A stretch of 64,000 bases of DNA, from NCBI GenBank assembly GCA_023410535.1, contig JAEYPR010000001.1, forward strand, positions 62,001-126,000. The letters are read 5' to 3'. Below are positions 1-7,797 of the stretch, in pieces. The stretch comes from Bacillota bacterium. Lineage in GTDB: Bacteria; Bacillota; UBA4882; UBA8346. The notes under the pieces were generated by a model that was given only the letters and a program-made list of their open reading frames with translations, searched no databases and was not told the origin of the DNA. Each line of letters begins with the position of its first letter. Position 1 is the stretch's first letter. Both the position numbers and the translations under genes were made by a program.

Positions 1-2
1 AA

Positions 3-335
3 GGCTGGCTGACATTGTTCCACGCGGTCGACCTGGACCCGACCCGCGGCAAAAACGGTTGGGAGGATCGCTGGCTGAAACGCTATTCGGCTGGGATCAT
101 GCTGTTGGATCTGAACAATCCGTCCAAAGTGATCGGAATGTCCAAAGAACCGTTGCTTGCTCCGGAAGCGCCTTATGAACGGGATGGCTTCCGTAACGAC
201 GTGATCTTCCCGGGCGGGATGATTCTGGAGGAATCCGGCGAGGTTAAAATCTATTACGGCGCCGCCGATACGGTGGAGTGTTTGGCGACGGCCGATCTGA
301 ACGACTTGCTCAAACTTTGCAACCAACCGAAATAG
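3..335 (+). CDS. GH130 family glycoside phosphorylase/hydrolase (C-terminal part)
   Basis: The gene enters the window from the left, and only about its last 110 codons are present. The reading frame is open from base 3. The visible part has the C-terminal blades of the five-bladed propeller of glycoside hydrolase family 130: GWLTLFHAVD near the edge, then a YSAGIMLLDL strand, the PSKVIG strand, FPGG, and the closing YYGAADTVECLATA strand. Family members phosphorolyse or hydrolyse beta-mannosides and related oligosaccharides in the cytoplasm; the exact substrate cannot be read from this fragment. It ends 9 bases before the acetyl esterase gene, so the two are probably co-transcribed. Confidence 0.85.
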   Translation, partial: GWLTLFHAVDLDPTRGKNGWEDRWLKRYSAGIMLLDLNNPSKVIGMSKEPLLAPEAPYERDGFRNDVIFPGGMILEESGEVKIYYGAADTVECLATADLNDLLKLCNQPK

Positions 336-344
336 AGGTGGGCG

Positions 345-1319
345 ATGATGCCGCAGCCATACGATTGGCCGCTGGAACGGCTAAGAACGTATCAACCGGA
401 GTTGACGAAACAAGCGGACTTCGCGGTTTTTTGGAACCGGACCTTGGCCGAACTGGCTCAGACTCCGCCCGAATACTGGATGGAGCTTTATGATTACCCG
501 GTGCGGGGCGTCAAAGTCTATAACCTTCGCTACCGGAGCTATCGTGGCGCGACCATCGAAGCTTGGCTGGTGTTGCCGGACGGTCCGGGACCTCATCCGG
601 GCTTGGTGCTGTTCCATGGCTATAATTGGGCTTTTGACGGCAAGATTCACGATACGGTCAACCTGGCCTTACATGGGTATGCCTGTCTCCAAGTGTTGGT
701 CCGCGGCCAGCAGGGCCATAGTGAAGACAATGTTGGGTCGCCCGCCGGACATCCGGTGGGATGGCTGACCCAAGGAATTGCCGATCCCGCCGCATATTAC
801 TACCGGGCCGTCTATATGGATGCGGTCCGGGCGCTGCAGGTCCTGGCAACCATCAAAGCGGTTGATCCCAACCGCATCGGGGTAATGGGCGGGAGTCAGG
901 GCGGGGGATTGGCGCTGGCGGGAGCCGCGCTTTCGGATATTCCGCGGGTGGCGGTGGTGGACTTTCCGTTTTTGGCCAACTTCGAACGGGCGATTGATAT
1001 CGCACCCGGCGGCCCCTATTATGAGCTGAATGAATACTTCCGGCGTAACTCCGCTCCGGAGTATGAGACGGCGGCGCGGCGCACCCTCAGTTACTTTGAT
1101 CTGATCAACCATGCGCCGCAAGTCCGGTGTTTCACCTTGATGACGATGGGGTTGATCGACCAGACCACCCCGCCTTCAACGGTGAGCGCGGTCTACAATC
1201 ACTTGCGCTGCGCCAAGGATCTGATGGTCTGGCGCTATTTCGGGCATGAGGTCATTCCCGGTTCGATCGAGCGCAAACTCCGAACGTTGCTCCGGTTTTT
1301 ACAGGCGGAATCGGAGTGA
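345..1319 (+). CDS. Acetylxylan esterase / cephalosporin-C deacetylase family (CE7)
   Basis: A 324-residue alpha/beta hydrolase that would remove acetyl groups from xylo-oligosaccharides or similar acetylated sugars. The catalytic triad is visible as Ser184 in GGSQGGG, Asp272 in GLIDQTTPP and His301 in YFGHEV, and the length fits the CE7 family. No signal peptide is seen, so it should act in the cytoplasm on imported oligosaccharides. The start ATG (345, with a second ATG directly after it) follows an AGAGGTGGG ribosome binding site. It lies between the GH130 gene and an FAD oxidoreductase, in line with a role in side-chain removal during glycan use. Confidence 0.88.
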   Translation: MMPQPYDWPLERLRTYQPELTKQADFAVFWNRTLAELAQTPPEYWMELYDYPVRGVKVYNLRYRSYRGATIEAWLVLPDGPGPHPGLVLFHGYNWAFDGKIHDTVNLALHGYACLQVLVRGQQGHSEDNVGSPAGHPVGWLTQGIADPAAYYYRAVYMDAVRALQVLATIKAVDPNRIGVMGGSQGGGLALAGAALSDIPRVAVVDFPFLANFERAIDIAPGGPYYELNEYFRRNSAPEYETAARRTLSYFDLINHAPQVRCFTLMTMGLIDQTTPPSTVSAVYNHLRCAKDLMVWRYFGHEVIPGSIERKLRTLLRFLQAESE

Positions 1320-1370
1320 AACAATGATAAGCTGTATGCTTTGAATCTGAAAATAAAGGCGGAATGAGCA

Positions 1371-2705
1371 ATGACGAACAATTCCTCTTTCTACGATCTG
1401 ATCGTTGCCGGCGGCGGTCCGTCGGGAGTCGCCGCCGCAGTTTGCGCCGCCCGGAATGGCGCGCGGGTCTTACTCCTCGAACGGCATGGCTTTTTGGGCG
1501 GGATGGCCACGGCGGCTTCAGTTCCGACCTTCTGCCCGTATACCGACGGGAAAAATGTGGTAATCCGGGGGATCGGGCTTGAAGTCCTGCACAAGATGAA
1601 GCAGGCGCAAAACTTTGAAACGCCGTTCCGGGATAAGCCGGAAGCGCTCAAGCGGCGCTACGACTGGGTGCCGATCGACCCGGAGGTGTTAAAGGCGGTC
1701 TTGGACCAACTGGTCTGGGAAAGCGGCTGCCAGGTGTTGTTGCACTCGCTGATCACCGATGTGGTCGCCACGGCCGGTGTCGTCAAGGCCGTGGTCGTGC
1801 AGGATAAGTCCGGCCGCCGTGAGATCGGTTGCAACTATGTGATCGACTGCACCGGGGACGCCGATATTGTGATGGCGGCGGGCGGTCAATGCGAGTATGG
1901 CGATGAACGGGGCTTAGTTCAAGCAACCACGCTCTGTTTCCGGTTGGCCAATATCGACCTGGACCGTTTTATGAACTATGTTCAGGCGACCGGAGAAAAC
2001 GGCAATCTCGCCAAAGCGGTGGCCCGGGCGCGGGAAGCCGGCGAGTTCCCCTTTGCGGAGAAACATGTCTGCGGTTTTGCCATTCAAAATCACGGCATGG
2101 CTGGAGTGAATTTTGGCCATGTCTATGAAGTCAATCCGTTACGGGCCGAGGATTTGACCCGGGCCGAGCTGGAGGCGCGCCGACAACTCCCGGCCTTGTT
2201 GGCTTTTTTGCGTAAATACGTCCCGGGTTTGGAAGCGGCGGTCCTGGCTTCTTCCGGGCCGATGATCGGGATCCGTGAGACCCGGCGGATCGTCGGCGAA
2301 TACCGGATGACGCAGCAGGATTATTATCAACGCTCCGATTTCTCGGATACTATTGCCCGGTACGCCTATCCCATTGATCTTCACGCGGCTTCCTCCGGAG
2401 CAGTGGTTTACCAAAACGCCCCGGACGAATATGTCTCCAGCAAGTATCGGGACGGCGAATCGTACGCTATTCCTTACCGGGCCTTGCTGCCCCAAGGATT
2501 GCGCAATGTGATCGTCGCGGGACGGCCGCTTTCGGCCGACCGGGCGATGCATGGTTCCTTCCGGGTGATGCCGGCTTGTTTCGCCACCGGGCAAGCGGCC
2601 GGGACGGCGGCCGCACTGTGCAGTAAGGACCAAATTGAACTGCGGCAGGTTGATATCGAAACGCTCCAGGCGACACTGAAAACCCAAGGGGCTTACCTTG
2701 GTTAA
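1371..2705 (+). CDS. FAD-dependent oxidoreductase (FAD_oxidored family)
   Basis: A 444-residue protein with an N-terminal Rossmann dinucleotide-binding motif (GGGPSGVAAA, about residues 14-23) followed by the glutamate-ending second strand (VLLLERHGFLGG). A second conserved patch, DCTGDADI (about residue 163), and a C-terminal RPLSADRAMHGSFRVMP motif are typical of the FAD_oxidored group found in bacterial carbohydrate loci. The substrate is unknown; oxidation of a sugar or polyol is inferred from the neighbours only. The start ATG follows AAAGGCGGA. No clear terminator follows: the stop is 5 bases from the 21-bp repeat array. Confidence 0.8.
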   Translation: MTNNSSFYDLIVAGGGPSGVAAAVCAARNGARVLLLERHGFLGGMATAASVPTFCPYTDGKNVVIRGIGLEVLHKMKQAQNFETPFRDKPEALKRRYDWVPIDPEVLKAVLDQLVWESGCQVLLHSLITDVVATAGVVKAVVVQDKSGRREIGCNYVIDCTGDADIVMAAGGQCEYGDERGLVQATTLCFRLANIDLDRFMNYVQATGENGNLAKAVARAREAGEFPFAEKHVCGFAIQNHGMAGVNFGHVYEVNPLRAEDLTRAELEARRQLPALLAFLRKYVPGLEAAVLASSGPMIGIRETRRIVGEYRMTQQDYYQRSDFSDTIARYAYPIDLHAASSGAVVYQNAPDEYVSSKYRDGESYAIPYRALLPQGLRNVIVAGRPLSADRAMHGSFRVMPACFATGQAAGTAAALCSKDQIELRQVDIETLQATLKTQGAYLG

Positions 2706-2710
2706 TGGGA

Positions 2711-3026
2711 CTCTTGTAGATAACGTAGCCCATTGAGTCACTCAACAAGAACATTTTGTTAATAACTCAGTTACGTTATTAACAGAATGACCTCTTTTTG
2801 TTAATAACTCAGCTACGTTATTAACAAAACAAGCTCGTTTTGTTAATAACTGATCTATTTCTGTGACTCAATGAGCTCATTTTGTGAATAACTCTTCTCA
2901 TTTTGTTAATAACTGATCTATTTTTGTGAGTAAACGATCTATTTCTGTGGATAAACGGTTATGGGTTGTGGATAACTTTCAATCCCTGCTTGTTTCGGTT
3001 AATAAATAAACGATTCCTGTGGATAA
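2711..3026. repeat. 21-bp-period degenerate repeat array with DnaA-box-like units
   Basis: From 2711 to 2983 the sequence divides into thirteen consecutive 21-bp units. Most contain TTTTGTTAATAACT or TTTCTGTGGATAAA; some are inverted. Two copies of the palindrome TGTTAATAAC-N8-GTTATTAACA lie at 2757-2784 and 2799-2826. The last units contain TGTGGATAA, the exact reverse complement of a DnaA box (TTATCCACA), at 2946-2954 and 2967-2975, exactly 21 bases apart. A third exact copy is at 3018-3026, out of phase. No open frame spans the array. It fills the gap between the FAD oxidoreductase stop and the promoter at 3143; function unknown. Confidence 0.85.
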
Positions 3027-3142
3027 ATGGGATCGTTCCGTAAGGGGCTATTGCCAAACTGAACTTTGGTTCATTTTGCAACGGCCTTTTTCTTTTTTTA
3101 GCGAAGATCATGGGTACTCGAATTAGATACGAATAAAACCAG

Positions 3143-3171
3143 TTGACATTTTTCAAACAAATAACTATAAT
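3143..3171 (+). promoter_or_regulatory. Consensus sigma-A promoter for the DUF2087 operon
   Basis: TTGACA at 3143-3148, a 17-base spacer, and TATAAT at 3166-3171: a perfect match to the vegetative promoter consensus with ideal spacing. It is 39 bases upstream of the preferred start of the zinc-finger/DUF2087 gene, which should therefore be strongly transcribed unless it is repressed. The 21-bp array ends about 115 bases upstream. Confidence 0.85.
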
Positions 3172-3210
3172 GACTATGTAATTGATAGACATGAATGAGG
3201 TATGTTTAAA

Positions 3211-3975
3211 ATGAAAACTGCGAATATGTTTTGGGAAGCCAGTCTGGCGGAGCTGAAACAAGGTTATATTTACGACGCCGGGACTGAAGAATATGTTTGT
3301 ATCCTTTGCGGGGAACGGTTCACGCAAGGCCGGATCTATCCGTTGGGCGCCTGGTTTTTGGATGCGGAGAAAGCGGTCAAAACCCATATCGCCGAGTTAC
3401 ACGGTTCGACTTTCCAGTTTCTCGTGGACCTGGATAAGAAGGTGACGGGACTGACCGACCACCAGAAGGAGATTTTGACCTGCTTTTACCGGAATATGGG
3501 CGATAAAGAGATTGCCGCCAAAATGGAGAACGGCAACACCTCGACCATTCGCAACCAACGTTTTTCGTTCCGGGAGAAGGCCAAACAAGCCAAGGTTTTT
3601 TTGGCCATCATGGAACTGCTGGAAGAACATTCGTCCAAAACCGGGCAGTTGATTGCGATTCCGCCCGGCGCCCGGATGGTGGACGAACGGTACGACATTA
3701 CTGAAGCGGAAAACGAGTCGATTTTGAAAAATTATTTTCAAGCCGGCGTCGACGGTCCGTTACGTAGTTTTCCCAAAAAAGAAAAAAGGAAAATCGCCAT
3801 CTTAAAGCAGTTGGTGCAACGGTTTGAACCGACCCGGCGCTACGCCGAGAAAGAGGTCAACGAGATTTTAAAGGCGGCGTTCGACGACTATGTCACTTTA
3901 CGCCGTTATCTGATCGAATACGGATTTATGGATCGCTGCCCCGACGGCAGTTTATATTGGGTAAAGCAAGAGTAG
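3211..3975 (+). CDS. Zinc-finger, HTH and DUF2087 domain transcriptional regulator
   Basis: A 254-residue predicted DNA-binding protein in three parts. Residues 30-64 hold C30-x2-C33 and H59-x4-H64, a plausible zinc site. Residues about 77-125 form a LuxR-like helix-turn-helix (LTDHQKEILTCF, then DKEIAAKM). The C-terminal 80 residues are a DUF2087 domain with the hallmark DDYVTLRRYLIEYGFMDR. ATG 3211 is preferred because GAGG at 3197-3200 lies 10 bases before it; ATG 3202 would be only one base away. First gene of a three-gene run with another DUF2087 protein and a GIY-YIG protein. The target genes are unknown. Confidence 0.82.
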   Translation: MKTANMFWEASLAELKQGYIYDAGTEEYVCILCGERFTQGRIYPLGAWFLDAEKAVKTHIAELHGSTFQFLVDLDKKVTGLTDHQKEILTCFYRNMGDKEIAAKMENGNTSTIRNQRFSFREKAKQAKVFLAIMELLEEHSSKTGQLIAIPPGARMVDERYDITEAENESILKNYFQAGVDGPLRSFPKKEKRKIAILKQLVQRFEPTRRYAEKEVNEILKAAFDDYVTLRRYLIEYGFMDRCPDGSLYWVKQE

Positions 3976-4014
3976 TAAGGAGTTAATAAACATCAAGCGG
4001 AAGGAAGTAAATCG

Positions 4015-4440
4015 ATGGAAACTTCGCTGATTACGTGTGAAACTTATCAACGGCGATTGAGAGATCTCTGCTTACGCAGCGGTTTGGAAGAATTCCCGAC
4101 CAAACGCCGGGATCAGTTGATTTTGTTAAAAAGCATCGCCAACGGCTTTGCGGCCGGGCAAGTATATTCGGAGCAAGCCGTTAATGAAATTATCAAAAGC
4201 TGGCGGAATGGCGCTGACTGCTTCAGAGTTTGGGATCATGTGACGTTGCGCCGGCGTTTGGTCGACGAGTCGTTTCTTGATCGCGCTTCGGATGGTTCCA
4301 GTTACCGGGTTAACTCCGACGGTCCGCGGGAACTGGCTTTTGAACCCGGGATTGAACAGGTCGTGTTGACCGCGGTTTTAGCGGAAGGCCAACGGGAGAT
4401 TGAACAACGGAAAGCAGCGTATCTTCAAAATCATGCTTAA
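4015..4440 (+). CDS. DUF2087 domain protein
   Basis: A 141-residue protein that is nearly all DUF2087 domain, ending in DHVTLRRRLVDESFLDR plus DGSSYRV. The family is thought to be a nucleic-acid-binding, regulator-associated domain. The C-terminal tail (EIEQRKAAY) resembles the N-terminus of the next protein (RRAELKAAY), suggesting a shared ancestral linker. The start ATG follows GGAAGGAAG. It lies 39 bases after the zinc-finger regulator and 72 before the GIY-YIG gene, so the three are probably one transcript. No enzymatic residues are apparent. Confidence 0.8.
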   Translation: METSLITCETYQRRLRDLCLRSGLEEFPTKRRDQLILLKSIANGFAAGQVYSEQAVNEIIKSWRNGADCFRVWDHVTLRRRLVDESFLDRASDGSSYRVNSDGPRELAFEPGIEQVVLTAVLAEGQREIEQRKAAYLQNHA

Positions 4441-4512
4441 TAACGAGGCGAACAACCCGGTCGCAATTGCTTCGATTATTTTGCGGCCGGATCGCGGAAA
4501 GGAAGACGAACA

Positions 4513-4878
4513 ATGGACCGCCGTGCGGAATTAAAAGCAGCGTATAAAAACCGACCCAAAAATATGGGGGTTTATCAGATTCGCAATCTTGCCAATGGAA
4601 AGGTGTATATCGGGAGCGCGCTCAATCTCGACAGCCGCTTCAATTTGTTTGAAATGGTCACCAAATACGGTGGGGGTTGGGCGGGAAATACCCAGCTGAC
4701 TCAGGAAATGAAAGAGTTGGGCATGGAGAATTTCACCATTGAAATTCTCGACCAATTGAAAGAAAATGATGATTTGCTCTATGATTACAGTGAGGACCTG
4801 AAAACATTGGAAGAGTTGTGGCTGGAGAAGCTTCAACCATATGGGGAGCGGGGTTATAACAAACGGAAACCTGAGTAG
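4513..4878 (+). CDS. GIY-YIG family protein
   Basis: A 121-residue small GIY-YIG domain protein. The motif pair appears as GVYQI (about residue 19) and KVYIGSA (about residue 30), followed by an arginine (SRFNLF) at the expected spacing and a glutamate-rich helix (LKTLEELWLEKL). It may be a nuclease or only a nucleic-acid-binding relative; catalysis cannot be judged from sequence alone. The start ATG follows AAAGGAAG. It ends the operon, with an intrinsic terminator 40 bases downstream. The pairing with DUF2087 proteins suggests a shared, uncharacterised role. Confidence 0.8.
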   Translation: MDRRAELKAAYKNRPKNMGVYQIRNLANGKVYIGSALNLDSRFNLFEMVTKYGGGWAGNTQLTQEMKELGMENFTIEILDQLKENDDLLYDYSEDLKTLEELWLEKLQPYGERGYNKRKPE

Positions 4879-4918
4879 CGGTAGCTAGACGGGTGATGAT
4901 CTTGGGGTGAATTAACGA

Positions 4919-4957
4919 AAACAACTTCGGTGCAAAACTGCCGGAGTTGTTTTTTTG
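4919..4957 (+). terminator. Rho-independent terminator after the GIY-YIG gene
   Basis: Stem AACAACTTCGG / CCGGAGTTGTT with a 9-base loop, followed by a run of T. It closes the DUF2087/GIY-YIG operon. Confidence 0.85.
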
Positions 4958-5122
4958 TTGAGTAATCATGCTGGCGATTCATTCTCTTTAATCGTTAATC
5001 AGGATTATATTTAATTGTCTATTTCTTTTTAATTCAAAAGGTATATAATAAAACCACGAAATTTGGAATGAGATGGAATGATATTGGATCGGACTTGGTA
5101 AGTTTATTATTTTGTTGTATTA

Positions 5123-5160
5123 AAGGAGGTGACTCAAAGCCAACGGCTTTGAACGCAATG
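5123..5160 (+). promoter_or_regulatory. Ribosome binding site separated from its start codon by a perfect hairpin
   Basis: AAGGAGG at 5123-5129 is 28 bases from the ATG at 5158, too far for normal initiation. Between them lies a perfect hairpin, CAAAGCC-AAC-GGCTTTG (5135-5151, 7-bp stem, 3-base loop). Folding removes 17 bases and leaves a spacing of 11. An alternative is a TTG start at 5149. Confidence 0.6.
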
Positions 5161-5889
5161 AAAATTACCAATCAACTTGCGATGCTGGAGATTTCTGCCA
5201 ATGTGCTGGGCAATCCCAGTGTCATTTACCCCACGTTGCTCTGGGACGACCAGACAATGCTCTTAGTGGATACCGGCTTCCCGGGGCAGTTGCCTTTATT
5301 TCAAGCGACCATCACCGGGCTCGGTTTGGAATTCGCACGGTTAAATCAAGTACTCATTACCCATCAGGATATTGACCATATCGGCAGTTTGCCGGCACTG
5401 GTGGAGGCGTTGCCGGAGCCCCCGGAAGTTTTGGCGCACGAAAACGAAAAACCGTATATTCAAGGGGACCAACGGTTGATCAAGTTTAGCGCCGAACGTT
5501 TGGCGACCTTGCCGGAAGAACAACGCCAACGGATGCAGCATGTTGCCGCCAACCTTCCCAAAGCCAAGGTAACCCGGACGGTGTCCGACGGCGAATTCCT
5601 GCATTGGGGCGGCGGTATTACGGTGATCCATACCCCCGGCCATACGCCGGGACATATCTGCCTCTACCTCCACGACAGTAAAACGTTGGTTACCGGGGAC
5701 GCATTAAATGTCATTGATCAGCAATTGATTGGGGCGATTCCCAACTACACGCAGGATATTGAGCAGGCGGCGGCATCGCTGCGGAAATTGGCGCAATACG
5801 ATATCGAAAATGTCATCAGTTATCACGGCGGGTTATATCGCGGAAACGTCAACGCCCGGATCGCGGAGTTGGCGGAAGGGACAGTGTAG
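5158..5889 (+). CDS. MBL-fold metallo-hydrolase
   Basis: A 243-residue metallo-beta-lactamase-fold hydrolase. The metal-binding motif is THQDIDH (about residue 66), with the downstream HTPGHTPGH and TGDAL histidine and aspartate ligands in the right order. Such enzymes hydrolyse thioesters, lactones or phosphoesters; the substrate is unknown. The frame stays open upstream to ATG 5068, but MKITNQLAMLE matches the usual start of this group and follows the hairpin-bridged ribosome binding site. It ends 8 bases before the nucleotidyltransferase gene, probably in one transcript with it. Confidence 0.83.
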   Translation: MKITNQLAMLEISANVLGNPSVIYPTLLWDDQTMLLVDTGFPGQLPLFQATITGLGLEFARLNQVLITHQDIDHIGSLPALVEALPEPPEVLAHENEKPYIQGDQRLIKFSAERLATLPEEQRQRMQHVAANLPKAKVTRTVSDGEFLHWGGGITVIHTPGHTPGHICLYLHDSKTLVTGDALNVIDQQLIGAIPNYTQDIEQAAASLRKLAQYDIENVISYHGGLYRGNVNARIAELAEGTV

Positions 5890-5897
5890 AACGGACG

Positions 5898-6746
5898 ATG
5901 CGCAACGAAACCCAAGTCCTCAAGCAAATTCTGGATTACGCTCAAAGCAATCCGGCGATCCGGTGTGTGATCCTGAACGGTTCCCGGGTCAACCCCAAGG
6001 TGGTCAAAGATATTTTCTGTGATTACGATGTAATCTTTGGAGTCACGGATCCGTTGCTTTTTTTGGAAAACCGAGAGTGGATCCGCAACTTTGGCGAATT
6101 GATCATCATGCAACAAAATGTTATCCCTATGAACGATACGCAAGGACAGATTTTTTTGATGCTGTTCGCCGATGGCGTCCGGATCGACCTGTCATTTGCC
6201 GGCGTCAACTTCCTTCATTATTGGCTTGAAGACAGTTTGACCAAAGTATTGCTGGATAAGGATCATCTCCTTGGGGAGGTGGAACCGCCCAGTGAACGGT
6301 CTTACGTTACCGCCAAACCCACCAAGGAAGAATTTGAAGCTACGCTCAATAACATCTGGTGGTGCGCGACGAATGTCGCCAAAGGACTATGGCGCGAGGA
6401 GCTGCCGTATGTGAAAAGTATGATGGATACGGTGATCCGGCCAGACATCATCGCCGTACTATCCTGGTATGCGGGGTTGCATCACCCATGCCCATGGCAG
6501 GTTAATGTAGGTAAGTTCGGCAAATGGTTAAAAAGAGTTTTACCCAAGGCGATTTGGGAGGCTTATCTTAAGACCTATTCCGGGGTTGATCCGGCTGAAA
6601 TTTGGGAAGCATTGTTGGCGACGGGTAAGCTCGTTAGGGAGATCGGCCCGGAACTGGCGGAACAGTTGGGTTATGAATATCCGTTGGAGGATGACCGGCG
6701 GGTAACCGAGTATTTGCAAAAGGTGCGGGAGTTACCCAAAGCGTAG
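5898..6746 (+). CDS. Aminoglycoside 6-adenylyltransferase family, ANT(6)/AadK-like
   Basis: A 282-residue protein matching the chromosomal AadK-type streptomycin adenylyltransferase family in length and layout. The nucleotidyltransferase motif is LNGSR (about residue 27), followed by CDYDVIF carrying the metal-binding aspartates. The conserved helical C-terminal half (NNIWWCATNVAKGLWREELPY) is present. It would transfer AMP from ATP to streptomycin-like drugs, but chromosomal copies can have other substrates, so resistance is not certain. No mobile-element signs are near. The ATG is 8 bases after the upstream stop, with a weak ribosome binding site. Confidence 0.85.
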   Translation: MRNETQVLKQILDYAQSNPAIRCVILNGSRVNPKVVKDIFCDYDVIFGVTDPLLFLENREWIRNFGELIIMQQNVIPMNDTQGQIFLMLFADGVRIDLSFAGVNFLHYWLEDSLTKVLLDKDHLLGEVEPPSERSYVTAKPTKEEFEATLNNIWWCATNVAKGLWREELPYVKSMMDTVIRPDIIAVLSWYAGLHHPCPWQVNVGKFGKWLKRVLPKAIWEAYLKTYSGVDPAEIWEALLATGKLVREIGPELAEQLGYEYPLEDDRRVTEYLQKVRELPKA

Positions 6747-6941
6747 ATGCGATAACCAGAAAATTGCCTAATTACCGTAATGAACAATTTGGTAAAAAAG
6801 CCCCAAAATCACATTTTGGAACTAATGCTGTCAAAGGACGTTTAAATTTTTAAGAACAACCAAAATCGGCAATAATGGAATCATTAATTCCGCTGAGTTG
6901 GTAAACCTTTGAAAGAACCAGCAAGAATAAGAGGGGCTTAC

Positions 6942-7292
6942 ATGAGATGTAAACATTGCGGTTTAGAGTATCAATCCGATGGTGGCGTATGCCCGAGTTG
7001 CGGTGCGGAACCGGAAAAGATCCAGGTTTTGACGCCGGAAGAACGGGAAAACTTTCAGGGAATAACCCTGGAGGACAACCGTCCGGGTGATGGCCGCTAT
7101 GAGTATCAAGGGGAACAACCGGGTCAAAGGGTCTTTGTCCACCAAGTGAATTGGAACAAAAACGGATTTTTTTTAAAGCTCCTTGTGGGACTGGTGCTGA
7201 TCGGATTAATCATCTTTGCCCTACCGCTGGTCTTGCTGGGAGTGGGGGTTTTCGTAGTCGGATGGTTCTCGGCTTGGCTACGGAAGCGGTAA
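6942..7292 (+). CDS. Zinc-ribbon membrane protein of unknown function
   Basis: A 116-residue protein beginning with a zinc ribbon (C3-x2-C6 in CKHC, then CPSC near residue 24), followed by an acidic linker and a C-terminal hydrophobic stretch (about residues 75-110) able to form one or two membrane helices, ending in basic residues. ATG 6942 is chosen over an upstream in-frame TTG at 6909 because GAGGGG lies just before it and the zinc ribbon then starts the protein. The function is not recognised. It is a single gene with its own terminator. Confidence 0.72.
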   Translation: MRCKHCGLEYQSDGGVCPSCGAEPEKIQVLTPEERENFQGITLEDNRPGDGRYEYQGEQPGQRVFVHQVNWNKNGFFLKLLVGLVLIGLIIFALPLVLLGVGVFVVGWFSAWLRKR

Positions 7293-7314
7293 AAGAAGCC
7301 GAAAATAAAACTTT

Positions 7315-7348
7315 AAGCCTCAACTTTGAAAAAAGTTGAGGCTTTTTT
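7315..7348 (+). terminator. Rho-independent terminator
   Basis: Stem AAGCCTCAACTTT / AAAGTTGAGGCTT with a short GAAA-type loop and a T run. It ends the zinc-ribbon gene. Confidence 0.9.
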
Positions 7349-7456
7349 GTTTGTCCGCAAACAACTTAAATTATGAATTAAAACGCGATTTGTCCATAAT
7401 GTGGAATATTCATTTCATACAGTGAACTTTTTTCAAAAAATGTTATTTTTACAGAA

Positions 7457-7470
7457 TGAAAGTGCTATCA
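7457..7470 (+). promoter_or_regulatory. Candidate CcpA catabolite-responsive element (cre)
   Basis: TGAAAGTGCTATCA matches the cre consensus TGWAANCGNTNWCA at all defined positions but one (T for C at position 7). It lies about 330 bases upstream of the sugar ABC transporter genes, where catabolite repression would be expected. Confidence 0.5.
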
Positions 7471-7500
7471 TCAAATAAATGTTAATTTTTATTAATCAAT

Positions 7501-7797
7501 TATTAAGGAGGCAGACCGGTTGAAAGTTGCAGCAGTTTAGCAAGACCACGCCAAGAGCAACGAACTCAAGACACTTATCGTAATTTGGGAGCAGCTTGCA
7601 TCGGTTAGCGGTATTTGAAAAGTTAAAAATTAATGATTGGCGCTCCCGCCAAAAAGAGTAACCCGCAACGGAGGTTACTTGCGCGTTTTTGATGCGCTTG
7701 CGCCGGATTGCTCCCGGGGTAAGGGCAACAGCCCGACACCACAAAGAATTTGTCTGACAGCGATGCGATCGCTATGGAACCGTATAGGAGGGATACA
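7501..7797 (+). promoter_or_regulatory. Long non-coding leader of the sugar ABC operon
   Basis: About 300 bases with no convincing gene, between the cre site and the first permease start. It opens with AAGGAGG and a tiny frame starting with TTG at 7520 (six codons, stop at 7538-7540). Possible RNA stems are GGGAGC (7587-7592) with GCTCCC (7642-7647), AGTAACC (7657-7663) with GGTTACT (7673-7679), and GGGC-AACA-GCCC near 7727. No known riboswitch class is recognised. Open frames of about 80 codons on each strand have no recognisable protein features. Confidence 0.4.

Noticed and set aside
2711..3026. The array as the chromosomal replication origin
   Set aside because: Three exact DnaA boxes are present, but no dnaA, dnaN, rpmH or parAB genes lie nearby and no DNA unwinding element beside them could be singled out.
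5898..6746. Acquired antibiotic-resistance cassette around the ANT(6)-like gene
   Set aside because: No insertion sequences, integron sites or composition shift flank it. It looks like a resident chromosomal homologue.
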